A stretch of DNA of 64,000 nt from Thermus thermamylovorans (GTDB lineage: Bacteria; Deinococcota; Deinococci; Deinococcales; Thermaceae). Both the position numbers and the translations under genes were made by a program. The stretch is from the NCBI RefSeq assembly GCF_004307015.1, contig NZ_SIJL01000010.1, positions 1 through 64,000 of the forward strand, written 5' to 3'. The notes under the pieces are model-generated. The model saw only the letters and a program-made list of their open reading frames with translations. It ran no database searches and was not told the origin of the DNA. Of this stretch, positions 34,488-42,369 are shown piece after piece; the stretch's first letter is position 1; each line of letters begins with the position of its first letter.

Positions 34488-34971
34488 GGTAGACCACCTC
34501 CTCGGGCAGGCCTTCCTCCTCCTCGGCCTCGAGGAGGTCCAGGAAGCCCAAGGCGGCGTGGTCGGGGTGGAGGCCGAAGGGGGCCGCCAGGGCCCGGACG
34601 GCGCTCAGGGGGGGCATGGCCTGGGCCGCCTCCAGCAGGGGGAGGAGGTCCTCGGGGCCCCACAGGGCCTCCCCCAGCTCCGGACCCCGCCTCAGCTCCG
34701 CCCGCACCCGGCCCCCTTCCGCCAGGAGGAAGAGGAGGTCCTCCTCCGCCAGGACCAAAAAGGCCAGGGCCCGCCCCAAGCGGGAGAGTTCCCGCAAAAA
34801 CCCCCGGATGGCCCCCGGGTCCTCCTGGGCCTCGAGGGCCTCGTGGTAGAGGCTCACCCACGGGGGATCCGGGACCAGGTACACCCCCGCGCCCCCCGCG
34901 CGGGCGCGGGCGAAGGCCAGGGCCTCCTCCAGGGGGGCCTCGGCGTGGAAGGAGAGGAAGCTCCGCACCAC
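34480..34971 (-). CDS. Uncharacterised acidic protein upstream of argB
   Basis: A 163-residue soluble protein, not recognised. It is rich in Glu, Leu and Ala, with a likely alpha/beta N-terminal region and an acidic end EAEEEEGLPEEVV. No signal, membrane helix or known motif is seen. It starts with GTG five bases after a TAGTAT box that overlaps the -10 of dnaX on the other strand. It overlaps argB by 8 nt, so it shares its transcript. Confidence 0.6.
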   Translation of the reverse strand: MVRSFLSFHAEAPLEEALAFARARAGGAGVYLVPDPPWVSLYHEALEAQEDPGAIRGFLRELSRLGRALAFLVLAEEDLLFLLAEGGRVRAELRRGPELGEALWGPEDLLPLLEAAQAMPPLSAVRALAAPFGLHPDHAALGFLDLLEAEEEEGLPEEVVYLE

Positions 34972-34975
34972 GCCC

Positions 34976-34982
34976 TATACTA
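34976..34982. promoter_or_regulatory. Overlapping divergent -10 boxes
   Basis: TATACT on the plus strand (34976-34981) is 7 nt before the dnaX GTG. On the minus strand the shifted TAGTAT (34977-34982) is 5 nt before the start of the divergent unknown gene. The two starts therefore share nearly the same bases and cannot be used at the same instant. Confidence 0.6.
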
Positions 34983-34988
34983 GCCCTT

Positions 34989-36671
34989 GTGAGCGCCCTC
35001 TACCGCCGGGTGCGCCCCCTGACCTTCGCCGAGGTGGTGGGCCAGGAGCATGTGAAGGAGCCCCTGGCGCGGGCCATCCGCGAGGGGCGGCTGGCCCAGG
35101 CCTACCTCTTCTCCGGGCCCCGGGGGGTGGGGAAGACCACCACCGCCAGGCTCCTGGCCATGGCCGTGGGGTGCCAGGGGGAGGAGGCCCCTTGCGGGGT
35201 CTGCCCCCACTGCCGGGCGGTGCAGCGGGGAGCCCACCCCGACGTGGTGGAGATCGACGCCGCCAGCAACAACTCCGTGGAGGACGTGCGGGAGCTCCGC
35301 GAGCGCATCCAGCTCGCGCCCCTCGCCGCCCCCAGGAGGGTCTTTATCCTGGACGAGGCCCACATGCTCTCCAAAAGCGCCTTCAACGCCCTCCTCAAGA
35401 CCCTGGAGGAGCCCCCGCCCCACGTCCTCTTCGTCTTCGCCACCACCGAACCCGAGCGCATGCCCCCCACGGTCCTCTCCCGCACCCAGCACTACCGTTT
35501 CCGCCGCCTCACCGAGAAGGAGATCGCGGGGAAGCTGAGGCGGATCCTGGAGGGGCTCGGGCGGGAGGCCGAGGAGGAGGCCCTCCGCCTCCTGGCCCGG
35601 CTGGCGGACGGGGCCATGCGGGATGCGGAAAGCCTCCTGGACCGCCTCCTCCTCCTGGAGGGCCCCCTGACCCGGGAGAAGGCGGAAGGGGCCCTGGGCC
35701 TCCCCCCCCAGGAGGCCCTCTGGGGGCTTGCGGAAAGCCTCCTAGGGGGCCGCCTGGGGGAGGCCCTGGAGGGGGCCAGGAGGCTCCACGGGGAGGGGTT
35801 CGCCCCCCGGAGCCTGGTGGGGGGGCTCATGGAGGTCCTGCGGGAAGCCCTTTACGCCGCCTACGGCCTCCCGGGAAGGGCCCTGCCCGCCCCCCCTGAG
35901 GCCCTCCTCCACGCCCTCACCTCCCTGGACGAGGCCCTGGAGCGGCTCGCCCGGCGCTCCGACCTCCTCGCCCTGGAGGCCGCCCTCCTGGAGGCTTCCG
36001 CCCGGGCCCAGCCCCCCGCGGGCACCCCAGGCCTCACCCACCCGGGCCCCCCGCCCGGCGGCCTGGAGGCCCCCCTGCCGCCCCTGGGCGACCCAAGGGA
36101 GCCTGCGCCCCCACGGGCCCCCCAAAATCCCCTCGGGGAGAGCCCGCCCCGCCACCCGGACCCGGAAGCGCAGGCGGTACCCCCTCCCGAAACCGACCTC
36201 CCCGCCCGCTTCCGGAGCTTCCTGGAGGGCCTGAGGCCCACCCTGCGGGCCTTCGTGCGGGAAGCCCGGCCCCAGGTGGAGGGGGGGGTCCTGATGCTCC
36301 GCTTCCCCGAGGACAAGGCCTTCCACCACAAGAAGGCCGCGGAGCAGAAGGCGGCTCTCATGCCCCTGGCCCAGGCCCACTTCGGGGTGGCGGAGATCGC
36401 CTTCGTCCTGGAAAAAAAAAGCCCGGACCCTAGCCCCCCCGCCTCCCGCCCGGTTCCCCCGGAGGCCCCGCTACCCCCTCCCCCCCCTTGGGGAATGGCA
36501 GCCTCCCCCGCCGAAGAGGAGGATCCCCAGGGGGGGGTAGCGGATCCCGGCCAGCGCCTGGGGGAGATCGCCCGGCGTCTTGGGGCCAGGCTCCTTTGGG
36601 TGCGCAGGCCCAGGGCTACCGAACCCGAGGAACCCGTGAGCGAGGACGAAATAGGGGGTAGTGGTATATAA
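34989..36671 (+). CDS. dnaX: DNA polymerase III tau/gamma subunit
   Basis: Clamp-loader ATPase of the replisome. Walker A is SGPRGVGKTT (about residues 43-52), four cysteines of a zinc site lie at CQGEEAPCGVCPHC, Walker B/DEAH-like is FILDEAHML and the sensor is FATTEPERMP. After the conserved domains (to about residue 345) comes a long Pro-rich linker and then a tau-specific C-terminus. The 560-residue tau form is slightly longer than in T. thermophilus. A run of nine A inside codons 475-478 should give a shorter gamma form by transcriptional slippage. The start is GTG, leaderless. Confidence 0.95.
   Translation: MSALYRRVRPLTFAEVVGQEHVKEPLARAIREGRLAQAYLFSGPRGVGKTTTARLLAMAVGCQGEEAPCGVCPHCRAVQRGAHPDVVEIDAASNNSVEDVRELRERIQLAPLAAPRRVFILDEAHMLSKSAFNALLKTLEEPPPHVLFVFATTEPERMPPTVLSRTQHYRFRRLTEKEIAGKLRRILEGLGREAEEEALRLLARLADGAMRDAESLLDRLLLLEGPLTREKAEGALGLPPQEALWGLAESLLGGRLGEALEGARRLHGEGFAPRSLVGGLMEVLREALYAAYGLPGRALPAPPEALLHALTSLDEALERLARRSDLLALEAALLEASARAQPPAGTPGLTHPGPPPGGLEAPLPPLGDPREPAPPRAPQNPLGESPPRHPDPEAQAVPPPETDLPARFRSFLEGLRPTLRAFVREARPQVEGGVLMLRFPEDKAFHHKKAAEQKAALMPLAQAHFGVAEIAFVLEKKSPDPSPPASRPVPPEAPLPPPPPWGMAASPAEEEDPQGGVADPGQRLGEIARRLGARLLWVRRPRATEPEEPVSEDEIGGSGI
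36412..36420 (+). other. A9 transcriptional slippage site in dnaX
   Basis: Nine consecutive A follow a G. An extra A, or loss of two, shifts reading to a TAG at 36431, giving Lys-rich then Pro-Gly-Pro and a gamma protein of about 480 residues. Loss of one A would read on to a TAG at 36538, about 517 residues. In T. thermophilus an A9 run at the same place is established to cause RNA polymerase slippage. Confidence 0.85.
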
Positions 36672-36672
36672 T
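36667..36672 (+). promoter_or_regulatory. -10 box for CsoR-family gene with G/C-tract repeat
   Basis: Consensus TATAAT overlaps the dnaX stop codon and ends 6 nt before the ATG at 36679. It is framed by TAGGGGGTA (36652-36660) and CCCCC (36674-36678); G-tracts with C-tracts around the -10 resemble operators of CsoR/CstR-family regulators. Confidence 0.55.
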
Positions 36673-36678
36673 GCCCCC

Positions 36679-36960
36679 ATGACCAAGACCACCGAGCTGG
36701 GGCAGGAGACCGTGGAGAACATCCTCAAGCGGCTGAGGCGCATCGAAGGCCAGGTGCGGGGCCTGCAGAAGATGGTGGCCGAGGGCCGCCCTTGCGACGA
36801 GGTCCTCACCCAGATGACCGCCACCAAGAAGGCCATGGAGGCGGCGGCCACCCTGATCCTCCACGAGTTCCTGAACGTGTGCGCCGCCGAGGTCTCCGAG
36901 GGCAAGGTGGACCCCAAGAAGCCCGAGGAGATCGCCACCATGCTGAAGAAGTTCATCTAG
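36679..36960 (+). CDS. CsoR/RcnR/CstR-family sensor, CstR-like ligand set
   Basis: A 93-residue all-helical repressor (DUF156). RLRRIEGQVRGLQKMV starting near residue 18 is diagnostic. The two conserved cysteines, C39 and C68, are 29 residues apart as in CsoR, but the histidine that completes the Cu(I) site four residues before the second cysteine is F64 here; the nearest His is H62. That C-nonHis-C pattern is the one found in CstR persulfide sensors. No copZ or copA follows; an HD protein does. A role in sulfide/persulfide sensing is therefore possible, but copper cannot be excluded. Confidence 0.8.
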   Translation: MTKTTELGQETVENILKRLRRIEGQVRGLQKMVAEGRPCDEVLTQMTATKKAMEAAATLILHEFLNVCAAEVSEGKVDPKKPEEIATMLKKFI

Positions 36961-36962
36961 CC

Positions 36963-37472
36963 TTGGAAGGGGCGAAGGCCAAGGGCCTGCCGCAGAGGCG
37001 GGCCGGGGGGTTTCAGGGGCGGCTCCTCCGCCTCCTTCGCGCCCTCTTCCCCCGCTGGGAGAGGCCGGACGACGCCTTCGCCCTGGCCTTCCTGCAGGGG
37101 GAGGAGCGGGCCCTGTACCTCTCCATGGACCCCCGGGACCGGGCCCACGGGGTGCGGGTGGCCCGGAGGCTCCTGCGGGACCACCCGGAGGCCCCGGCCT
37201 ACGCGGTGCGGGCCGCCCTCCTGCACGACGCGGGCAAGGCCCTAAGGCCCTACCGCCCCCTGGAGCGGGTGCTCACCGGCCTCTACGCCCCTCCCCTCCC
37301 CCCCTACCCCCTGCGGCGGGGGCTCCTCGGGGCCTTCCAGGTGCGGCGCCACCATCCCCTCTACGCCGCGGAGCGCATAGAGGACCCTGAGGTGCGGGCC
37401 CTGGTCCTGGAGCACCACCGGCCGCAAAGCCTCTGGGGCGAGCGCCTCCACCGGGCGGACCGGGAGGAGTAG
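36963..37472 (+). CDS. HD-domain phosphohydrolase
   Basis: A 169-residue metal-dependent phosphohydrolase. The HD doublet is in ALLHDAGKAL, with a preceding H (DRAHGVRVARRLL) and a following RRHHPLYAAE and LEHHRP as further metal ligands, a pattern like that of YqeK or other nucleotide-cleaving HD enzymes. It starts with TTG 2 nt after the CsoR-family stop, so the two are likely one transcript. Substrate is unknown. Confidence 0.82.
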   Translation: MEGAKAKGLPQRRAGGFQGRLLRLLRALFPRWERPDDAFALAFLQGEERALYLSMDPRDRAHGVRVARRLLRDHPEAPAYAVRAALLHDAGKALRPYRPLERVLTGLYAPPLPPYPLRRGLLGAFQVRRHHPLYAAERIEDPEVRALVLEHHRPQSLWGERLHRADREE

Positions 37473-37545
37473 CCCCTTTGGGCAAACGCCCCTAGCCAAC
37501 CGCCCCCCTTTGGGGTAGGGTAATCGGAGAAGCAAGGAGGACCCT

Positions 37546-39399
37546 ATGCAGGAGTTCACCTGGCGCGTCGGTGGCCCCCAAGGGGGCGGGATCGAGACCG
37601 CGGCCACCCTCTTCGCCCGGGCGGTGGCCAAGGGCGGCTGGTGGGTGGCCACCAAGCGGGAGTACCACTCCAACATCATGGGGCGGCACTCCTACCTAGA
37701 CGTGCGCCTCTCGCGAAAACCCGTGGGGGCCTTTCGGGAGAAGGTGGACTTCCTGGTGGCCCTGGACGGGGAGACCCTGGCCCGGCACCTGGGGGAGGTG
37801 CGCCCTGGCGGAGCCCTCCTCTACGACCCCAGGGCCCTGGACCTCACGGTCCACAAGCTCCCCATGCTGGACCACCGGGCGGCGGAGGCCCTCGCGGAGC
37901 GCTTCGGCAAGCTGGACCCGAGCCTCAAGGAGGTCCTGCAGGCCTACGTGGAGGCGGGGGTCCAGCCCCTGCCCTACCCCTTTGAGGAGGTGGCGGACCG
38001 GATCGGGGGGGAGCTCGGGGTGCCCTCCCTCCAGGCCCGGCGCACCCTCAACACCATCGCCGTGGCCGCGAGCCTGCGCCTTTTGGACTTTCCCCTGGAG
38101 CCCCTTCTGGAGGCCCTGGCCCATCAGTTCCGGGGCAAGGTGCTGGAGCTCAACCAGGAGGTGGCCAAGGCGGTCTACCGGGAGGAGGTCCCCAGGCTCC
38201 CCTCCCAGCTCTCCCTGAATGGCTACGAGCCGGGCCGGGTCTACCTCACGGGGGCCCAGGCGGCCGCCTTGGGGAAGCTGGCCGGGGGGCTCCGCTTCCA
38301 GACCTACTACCCCATCAGCCCGGCCACCGACGAGTCGGTGTACCTGGAGGCCCACACCGCCTTCCAAGGGGCGGACGTGGCCGTGGTCCAGACCGAGGAC
38401 GAGATCGCCGCGGTGACCATGGCCATTGGCGCCGCCCTCACCGGGGCCAGGGCGGCCACCGCCACCAGCGGCCCCGGCTTCAGCCTCATGGCCGAGGGGA
38501 TGGGCTTCGCCGGGATGCTGGAGGCCCCTCTGGTGGTGACCCTTTACCAGCGGGGCGGGCCCAGCACGGGGTTGCCTACCCGCACGGAGCAGGGGGACCT
38601 CCAGTTCGCCCTAAGGGGCGGGCACGGGGAGTACCCCCGGCTGGTCCTGGCCTCCGGGGACATCGAGGACGCCTTCCTGGACGCCCAGAAGGCCCTGGCC
38701 TGGGCCTGGCGCTACCAGACGGTGGTGGTGCACCTTTTGGACAAGTTTCTGGCCTCCATGGCCCAGAGCCTGCCCAAGGAGGCCCTAAAGCCCCTTTCCT
38801 TGAACGGAGAGCGGCGCTTCCCAGGCCGGGAGGGCCGGCCCGAGCCCTTCCCCCGCTACGCAATGGCCCCCGACGGCATCTCCCCCTTCGCCCCCCTGGG
38901 CACCCCGGGGAGCTTCTACTGGATGACCTCCGACGAACACGACGAGGTGGGCCACATCACCGAGGATCCCGTGGTGCGTGAGGCACAGATGGAAAAGCGC
39001 ATGCAAAAGCTCCAAACCGCCCGGAAGGAGATCCCCCAAGAGGACCAGTACACCCTCTTCCGGGACGGGGAGGTCCTGGTCCTGGGCTTCGGCACGGTGA
39101 AGGGGACCCTCCTGGAAGCCCTGGAAAGCCTCCCTGGGGTGGGTTACCTGCACCTCCGGCTCCTCTGGCCCTTCCCCGAGATCGCCCCCCTCCTGGAGGG
39201 GAAGCGGCTCGTCACCGTGGAGCACAACTACTCCGGGCAGCTCGCCGATTTGGTGCAGCAGGAGACCCTCCAGAGGGTGCACCACCGGGTGGTGAAGTAC
39301 AACGGCCGCCCCATCACCCTGGACGAGGCGGTGGAGGCCCTACGGGCGGTGCTGACGAAAGAGGCGCCGGAGCGCCTGGTCCTCAGGAAAGGAGTCTAG
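37546..39399 (+). CDS. korA: 2-oxoacid:ferredoxin oxidoreductase, gamma-alpha fusion
   Basis: A 617-residue subunit in which the gamma domain (about 1-190, GGPQGGGIETAATLFARA) precedes the alpha/pyrimidine domain (about 225 to the end, YYPISPATDESVYLEAH, TATSGPGFSLMAEG). It partners with the next gene to oxidise 2-oxoglutarate (or pyruvate) with CoA and reduce ferredoxin. A good AAGGAGG site precedes the ATG. Substrate preference cannot be fixed; the KorAB two-subunit form and the YPISPATDE motif favour a 2-oxoglutarate/2-oxoacid enzyme. Confidence 0.92.
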   Translation: MQEFTWRVGGPQGGGIETAATLFARAVAKGGWWVATKREYHSNIMGRHSYLDVRLSRKPVGAFREKVDFLVALDGETLARHLGEVRPGGALLYDPRALDLTVHKLPMLDHRAAEALAERFGKLDPSLKEVLQAYVEAGVQPLPYPFEEVADRIGGELGVPSLQARRTLNTIAVAASLRLLDFPLEPLLEALAHQFRGKVLELNQEVAKAVYREEVPRLPSQLSLNGYEPGRVYLTGAQAAALGKLAGGLRFQTYYPISPATDESVYLEAHTAFQGADVAVVQTEDEIAAVTMAIGAALTGARAATATSGPGFSLMAEGMGFAGMLEAPLVVTLYQRGGPSTGLPTRTEQGDLQFALRGGHGEYPRLVLASGDIEDAFLDAQKALAWAWRYQTVVVHLLDKFLASMAQSLPKEALKPLSLNGERRFPGREGRPEPFPRYAMAPDGISPFAPLGTPGSFYWMTSDEHDEVGHITEDPVVREAQMEKRMQKLQTARKEIPQEDQYTLFRDGEVLVLGFGTVKGTLLEALESLPGVGYLHLRLLWPFPEIAPLLEGKRLVTVEHNYSGQLADLVQQETLQRVHHRVVKYNGRPITLDEAVEALRAVLTKEAPERLVLRKGV

Positions 39400-39400
39400 A

Positions 39401-40315
39401 ATGCTGGAACTCAAGCCTGCCGACTACAAGGCGGAGAAGAACCCCGACTGGTGCCCCGGCTGCGGGGACTTCGGCATCCTCTCCGCCCTGCAGATGGCCC
39501 TCTTCGAGCTGAAGAAAGACCCCAGCCGGACCGTGGTCTTCTCCGGGATCGGCTGCTCGGCCAAGACCCCCCACTACCTCAACGTCTACGGGGTCCACAC
39601 CCTGCACGGCCGCGTGCTCCCCATCGCCCAGGGGGCCAAGCTGGCCCACCCCCACCTCACGGTGGTGGCGGTGGGGGGGGACGGGGACGGCCTAGGGATC
39701 GGGGCCGGGCACTTCGTGGCCGCAGGCCGCAGGAACGTGGACATGCTGTACATCCTCTACGACAACGAGGTCTACGGCCTCACCAAGGGGCAGGCGGGGC
39801 CCACCCTGGGCTTCGGAGAGAAGACCAAAAGCCTCCCCAAGCCCAACCCCCAGGGGCGCATCAATCCCCTCCTCCTGGCCTTCGCCGCGGGCTACACCTG
39901 GATCGGGCGGGGCTACGCCTACGACGTGAAGGGCCTGAAGGAGCTCATCAAGGAGGGGATCCTCCACCGGGGCCTGGCCTTCCTCCACGTCCTCCAGCCC
40001 TGCCCCACCTACAACGACCTGCACACCAAGGAGTGGTTCGCTCCCCGCCTCTACCGGCTCCAGGAGGAGGGCTACGACCCCTACGTGCCCGAGGGGCTTT
40101 CCCCCGAGGAGCTGGACGGGAAGATGGCCCTCTTCCAGGCGAAGGCCGCGGAGTGGGGGGAGCGGATCCCCGTGGGGGTCTTCTGGCGGGCGGAGGCACC
40201 CACCTTCGAGGAGCGCCTCCAGGCCTACCTCCCCCGCTACCCCGGGGTCTACCCCGCCCTGGGCCAGCGGGAGGCCCTGGACCTGGAGGGGCTCCTCCGG
40301 GAGTTCGCCCTCTAG
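39401..40315 (+). CDS. korB: 2-oxoacid:ferredoxin oxidoreductase, beta subunit
   Basis: The 304-residue TPP- and cluster-binding partner of KorA. W-C-P-G-C-G-D near residue 17 and a later cysteine in GIGCSAK provide 4Fe-4S ligands; a further one is in QPCPTYND. The TPP motif is [10 protein letters not shown] followed by [12 protein letters not shown]. It starts 1 nt after the korA stop. Length is a little above typical (about 280-300). Confidence 0.94.
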   Translation: MLELKPADYKAEKNPDWCPGCGDFGILSALQMALFELKKDPSRTVVFSGIGCSAKTPHYLNVYGVHTLHGRVLPIAQGAKLAHPHLTVVAVGGDGDGLGIGAGHFVAAGRRNVDMLYILYDNEVYGLTKGQAGPTLGFGEKTKSLPKPNPQGRINPLLLAFAAGYTWIGRGYAYDVKGLKELIKEGILHRGLAFLHVLQPCPTYNDLHTKEWFAPRLYRLQEEGYDPYVPEGLSPEELDGKMALFQAKAAEWGERIPVGVFWRAEAPTFEERLQAYLPRYPGVYPALGQREALDLEGLLREFAL

Positions 40316-40346
40316 CGCCGCCCCCGCGGCCCCCCGCGGCAAGCCC

Positions 40347-40352
40347 TACACT
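40347..40352 (+). promoter_or_regulatory. -10 box for moaC
   Basis: TACACT ends 6 nt before the moaC ATG, fitting a leaderless start. Confidence 0.5.
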
Positions 40353-40358
40353 GGGGGC

Positions 40359-40832
40359 ATGGACCTCACCCACTTCAAGGACGGTCGGCCCCAGATGGTG
40401 GACGTTTCGGAAAAGCCCGCCACTCTCCGCACCGCCACCGCGGAGGCCTTTGTGGAGCTCACGGAAGAGGCCTTCCTGGCCCTGGAAGGGGGCGGGGTGG
40501 GCAAGGGGGACCCCCTCCTGGTGGCCCAGCTGGCGGGGATCCTGGGGGCCAAGCGCACCGCCGACCTCATCCCCCTCTGCCACCCCCTGCCCCTCACCGG
40601 GGTGGAGGTGCGGGCGGAGCTCCTCCGGGAAGCGAGGCGGGTACGCCTCGAGGCCACGGTGCGAACCAAGGCGGAGACCGGGGTGGAGATGGAGGCCCTC
40701 ACCGCCTGCGCCGTGGCCGCCCTCACCGTCTACGACATGCTGAAGGCGGCCTCCAAGGGCCTCACCATCTCCGGGCTGCGCCTCCTCCACAAGGCGGGGG
40801 GGAAGAGCGGGGAGTGGCGGCGGGAGGGGTAG
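40359..40832 (+). CDS. moaC: Cyclic pyranopterin monophosphate synthase MoaC
   Basis: Acts with MoaA to turn GTP into cyclic pyranopterin monophosphate, the first Moco intermediate. The 157-residue protein shows [36 protein letters not shown] (catalytic region), and [27 protein letters not shown], all family hallmarks. moaA is not in the window; a moaB-type gene is at 20714. A FeMo-cofactor-type protein follows with its own box. Confidence 0.96.
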   Translation: MDLTHFKDGRPQMVDVSEKPATLRTATAEAFVELTEEAFLALEGGGVGKGDPLLVAQLAGILGAKRTADLIPLCHPLPLTGVEVRAELLREARRVRLEATVRTKAETGVEMEALTACAVAALTVYDMLKAASKGLTISGLRLLHKAGGKSGEWRREG

Positions 40833-40849
40833 GCCGGGGAGGCGGGATG

Positions 40850-40855
40850 TATCCT
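40850..40855 (+). promoter_or_regulatory. -10 box for FeMo-cofactor-type gene
   Basis: TATCCT ends 6 nt before ATG at 40862. Confidence 0.5.
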
Positions 40856-40861
40856 GGGGCC

Positions 40862-41188
40862 ATGCGCATCGCCATCGCCCTGTCCAAGGACGACGAGGGA
40901 AGGGTCTACCCCGGGCCCTTCGGCCACGCCCCCCGCTTCGCCATCTACCAGGTGGAGGGGGAGGGCTTCCGCCTTCTGGAGGTGCGGGCCAACCCCTACG
41001 CGGCCATGGAGGGGGGAAACAAGCACGCGCTCATGCGGGAGCTCCTCAAGGATGTGGACCTGCGGGTGGGGGCCCGCTTCGGCCACGGGGGGAGCCTGGG
41101 GGCCTTCCCCATGGCGGACCGCCTCGAGGTGGGCCCGGTGAAGGTGGCCGAGGCCCTGGAGCGGATCCGGGGACGGGGGACCCCCTAA
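40862..41188 (+). CDS. Dinitrogenase iron-molybdenum cofactor (NifX/NafY-type) domain protein
   Basis: A 108-residue single-domain protein with the RNase-H-like fold of NifX/NifB C-terminal domains. The start RIAIALSKDDEGRVYPGPFGHAPRFAIYQVEG carries the typical F-G-x-x-x-x-F-A-I-Y motif. Such free-standing proteins occur in many non-nitrogen-fixers and are of unknown role; neighbouring moaC hints at metal-cofactor work. No cysteine is present. Its end overlaps the convergent gene by 4 nt. Confidence 0.82.
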   Translation: MRIAIALSKDDEGRVYPGPFGHAPRFAIYQVEGEGFRLLEVRANPYAAMEGGNKHALMRELLKDVDLRVGARFGHGGSLGAFPMADRLEVGPVKVAEALERIRGRGTP

Positions 41189-42192
41189 GGCCTCCCCCCC
41201 TCCAGGAAGTAGCGCCGGAGGAGCTCCCGCGCCTCAGGGGATAGAGGGGTGCGCTCCAGGTAGACCTCCACCCCCCGGCGCACCCGTTCCGGGGGCTGGC
41301 CCCCGGCCCAGGGGGCGGGGAGCTCCCCGAGCCCCTCCCCCGCGCCCGGTTCCAGGAGCCCCACCCCCTCCCCCGGGGGCAGGGGAAGGGGAGGCAGGGC
41401 CGGCCCCTCCCCGAAGAGGGGTGGGGGGCCCGCCCCCCCCGGCAAGGGGGAGGGTCCCTCGGGAACCCCTTCCCCTCCCGGGCCCCCGGTCCGGCCTTCC
41501 CCCGGGGTCCCCTCCTCCCCGGCCCCCGGGGGGGTTCCGGCCCCTCCCGGCCCCGGGGCCGGCTCCCCGTCCCGGGAAACCCCCTCCCCGGGGGCGGCCT
41601 CGAGGTCCGAGGGGGGGGCTTGGGCCTCCCCTGCCCCCGGGGACACGGCCTCCCCGCCCTCCCCAGGGGGGGGAGGGAAGGCCCCCAACTCCCCCTCCGC
41701 CCCTTGGGGAGCGGGCTGGGCCTCCCCGGGGAGGGCCTCCCCTCGCCCCCCGTCAAGGGGCTCCCCGGCGGGGGCCGCCTCCCCGTCCCCCCGCCTGGGG
41801 TCCGCCGGACGCTCCACCCCGGGAGGGGCCGCCTGGCTCCCCCCCACCGTCCCGGCTCGCCAGGCGGCGAGGACGAGGACCAGGAGGAGGAGGACCAGGT
41901 AGAGGAGGAGGAGGCCCTGGGGGAAGGAGGGAAGCGCCAGAGGGGCCTTGCGCACCTCGGCCCAAAGCCGCTCCTCCCCGTAGGCCAGGGCCGTGGGGTA
42001 GGCCAGGGTCTGCCGGGCGATGGCCCGCAGGGCCGGGCCCTCGAAGAGGCGGGCGGGGAGGAGGAGGGCCAGGAGGGAGGCCAGGGCCAAGGGGGGGTGG
42101 AGGAGGCCGGGGAGGGCCAGGCCCGAGGCCAGGAGGAGGCGGTAGCGCCAGGCCAGCCGCCCCGCGTAGCGGCGGTGGAAGCCCGGGGCCAT
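41185..42192 (-). CDS. Membrane protein with long Gly/Pro/Glu-rich region, unknown
   Basis: A 335-residue protein not recognised. Residues 1-115 contain three or so hydrophobic segments (about 18-45 and 90-113). The middle (about 120-290) is a low-complexity stretch made of Gly, Pro, Glu and Ala, probably disordered. The last 45 residues look folded and end with ERVRRGVEVYLERTPLSPEARELL. ATG at 42192 was preferred because a CATAAT box is 6 nt upstream. A von Willebrand or BatB-type partner is not present; function is open. Confidence 0.65.
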   Translation of the reverse strand: MAPGFHRRYAGRLAWRYRLLLASGLALPGLLHPPLALASLLALLLPARLFEGPALRAIARQTLAYPTALAYGEERLWAEVRKAPLALPSFPQGLLLLYLVLLLLVLVLAAWRAGTVGGSQAAPPGVERPADPRRGDGEAAPAGEPLDGGRGEALPGEAQPAPQGAEGELGAFPPPPGEGGEAVSPGAGEAQAPPSDLEAAPGEGVSRDGEPAPGPGGAGTPPGAGEEGTPGEGRTGGPGGEGVPEGPSPLPGGAGPPPLFGEGPALPPLPLPPGEGVGLLEPGAGEGLGELPAPWAGGQPPERVRRGVEVYLERTPLSPEARELLRRYFLEGGRP

Positions 42193-42369
42193 GGCCCCAT
42201 TATGGCCCCGGAGGCGGGGCCGGGTCCCGCCCGGGACCACGGTCTCCCTGCCCGCAGGCTAAGGCCGCCCCGCGGGTCAGAGGCGGAAGCCGCCTGCCCG
42301 TGCCCCTGAGGCCCCCGCCGTGGCGCGGGCCGCGGAGGGCGCTTAGACTGGGACCGTAGGGGGTGGCGG
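42193..42369. other. GC-rich structured divergent intergenic region
   Basis: A 177-nt gap between the membrane-protein gene and the cobQ-cobU gene. On the minus strand CATAAT (42199-42204) serves the membrane gene. CCACGG and CCGTGG enclose about 80 nt rich in hairpins, for example AGGCGG/CCGCCT around AAG. The minus strand also has GCAGGGAGACC, which resembles a cobalamin-riboswitch B12 box, but the other conserved riboswitch parts were not found. Nothing else is certain here. Confidence 0.35.
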
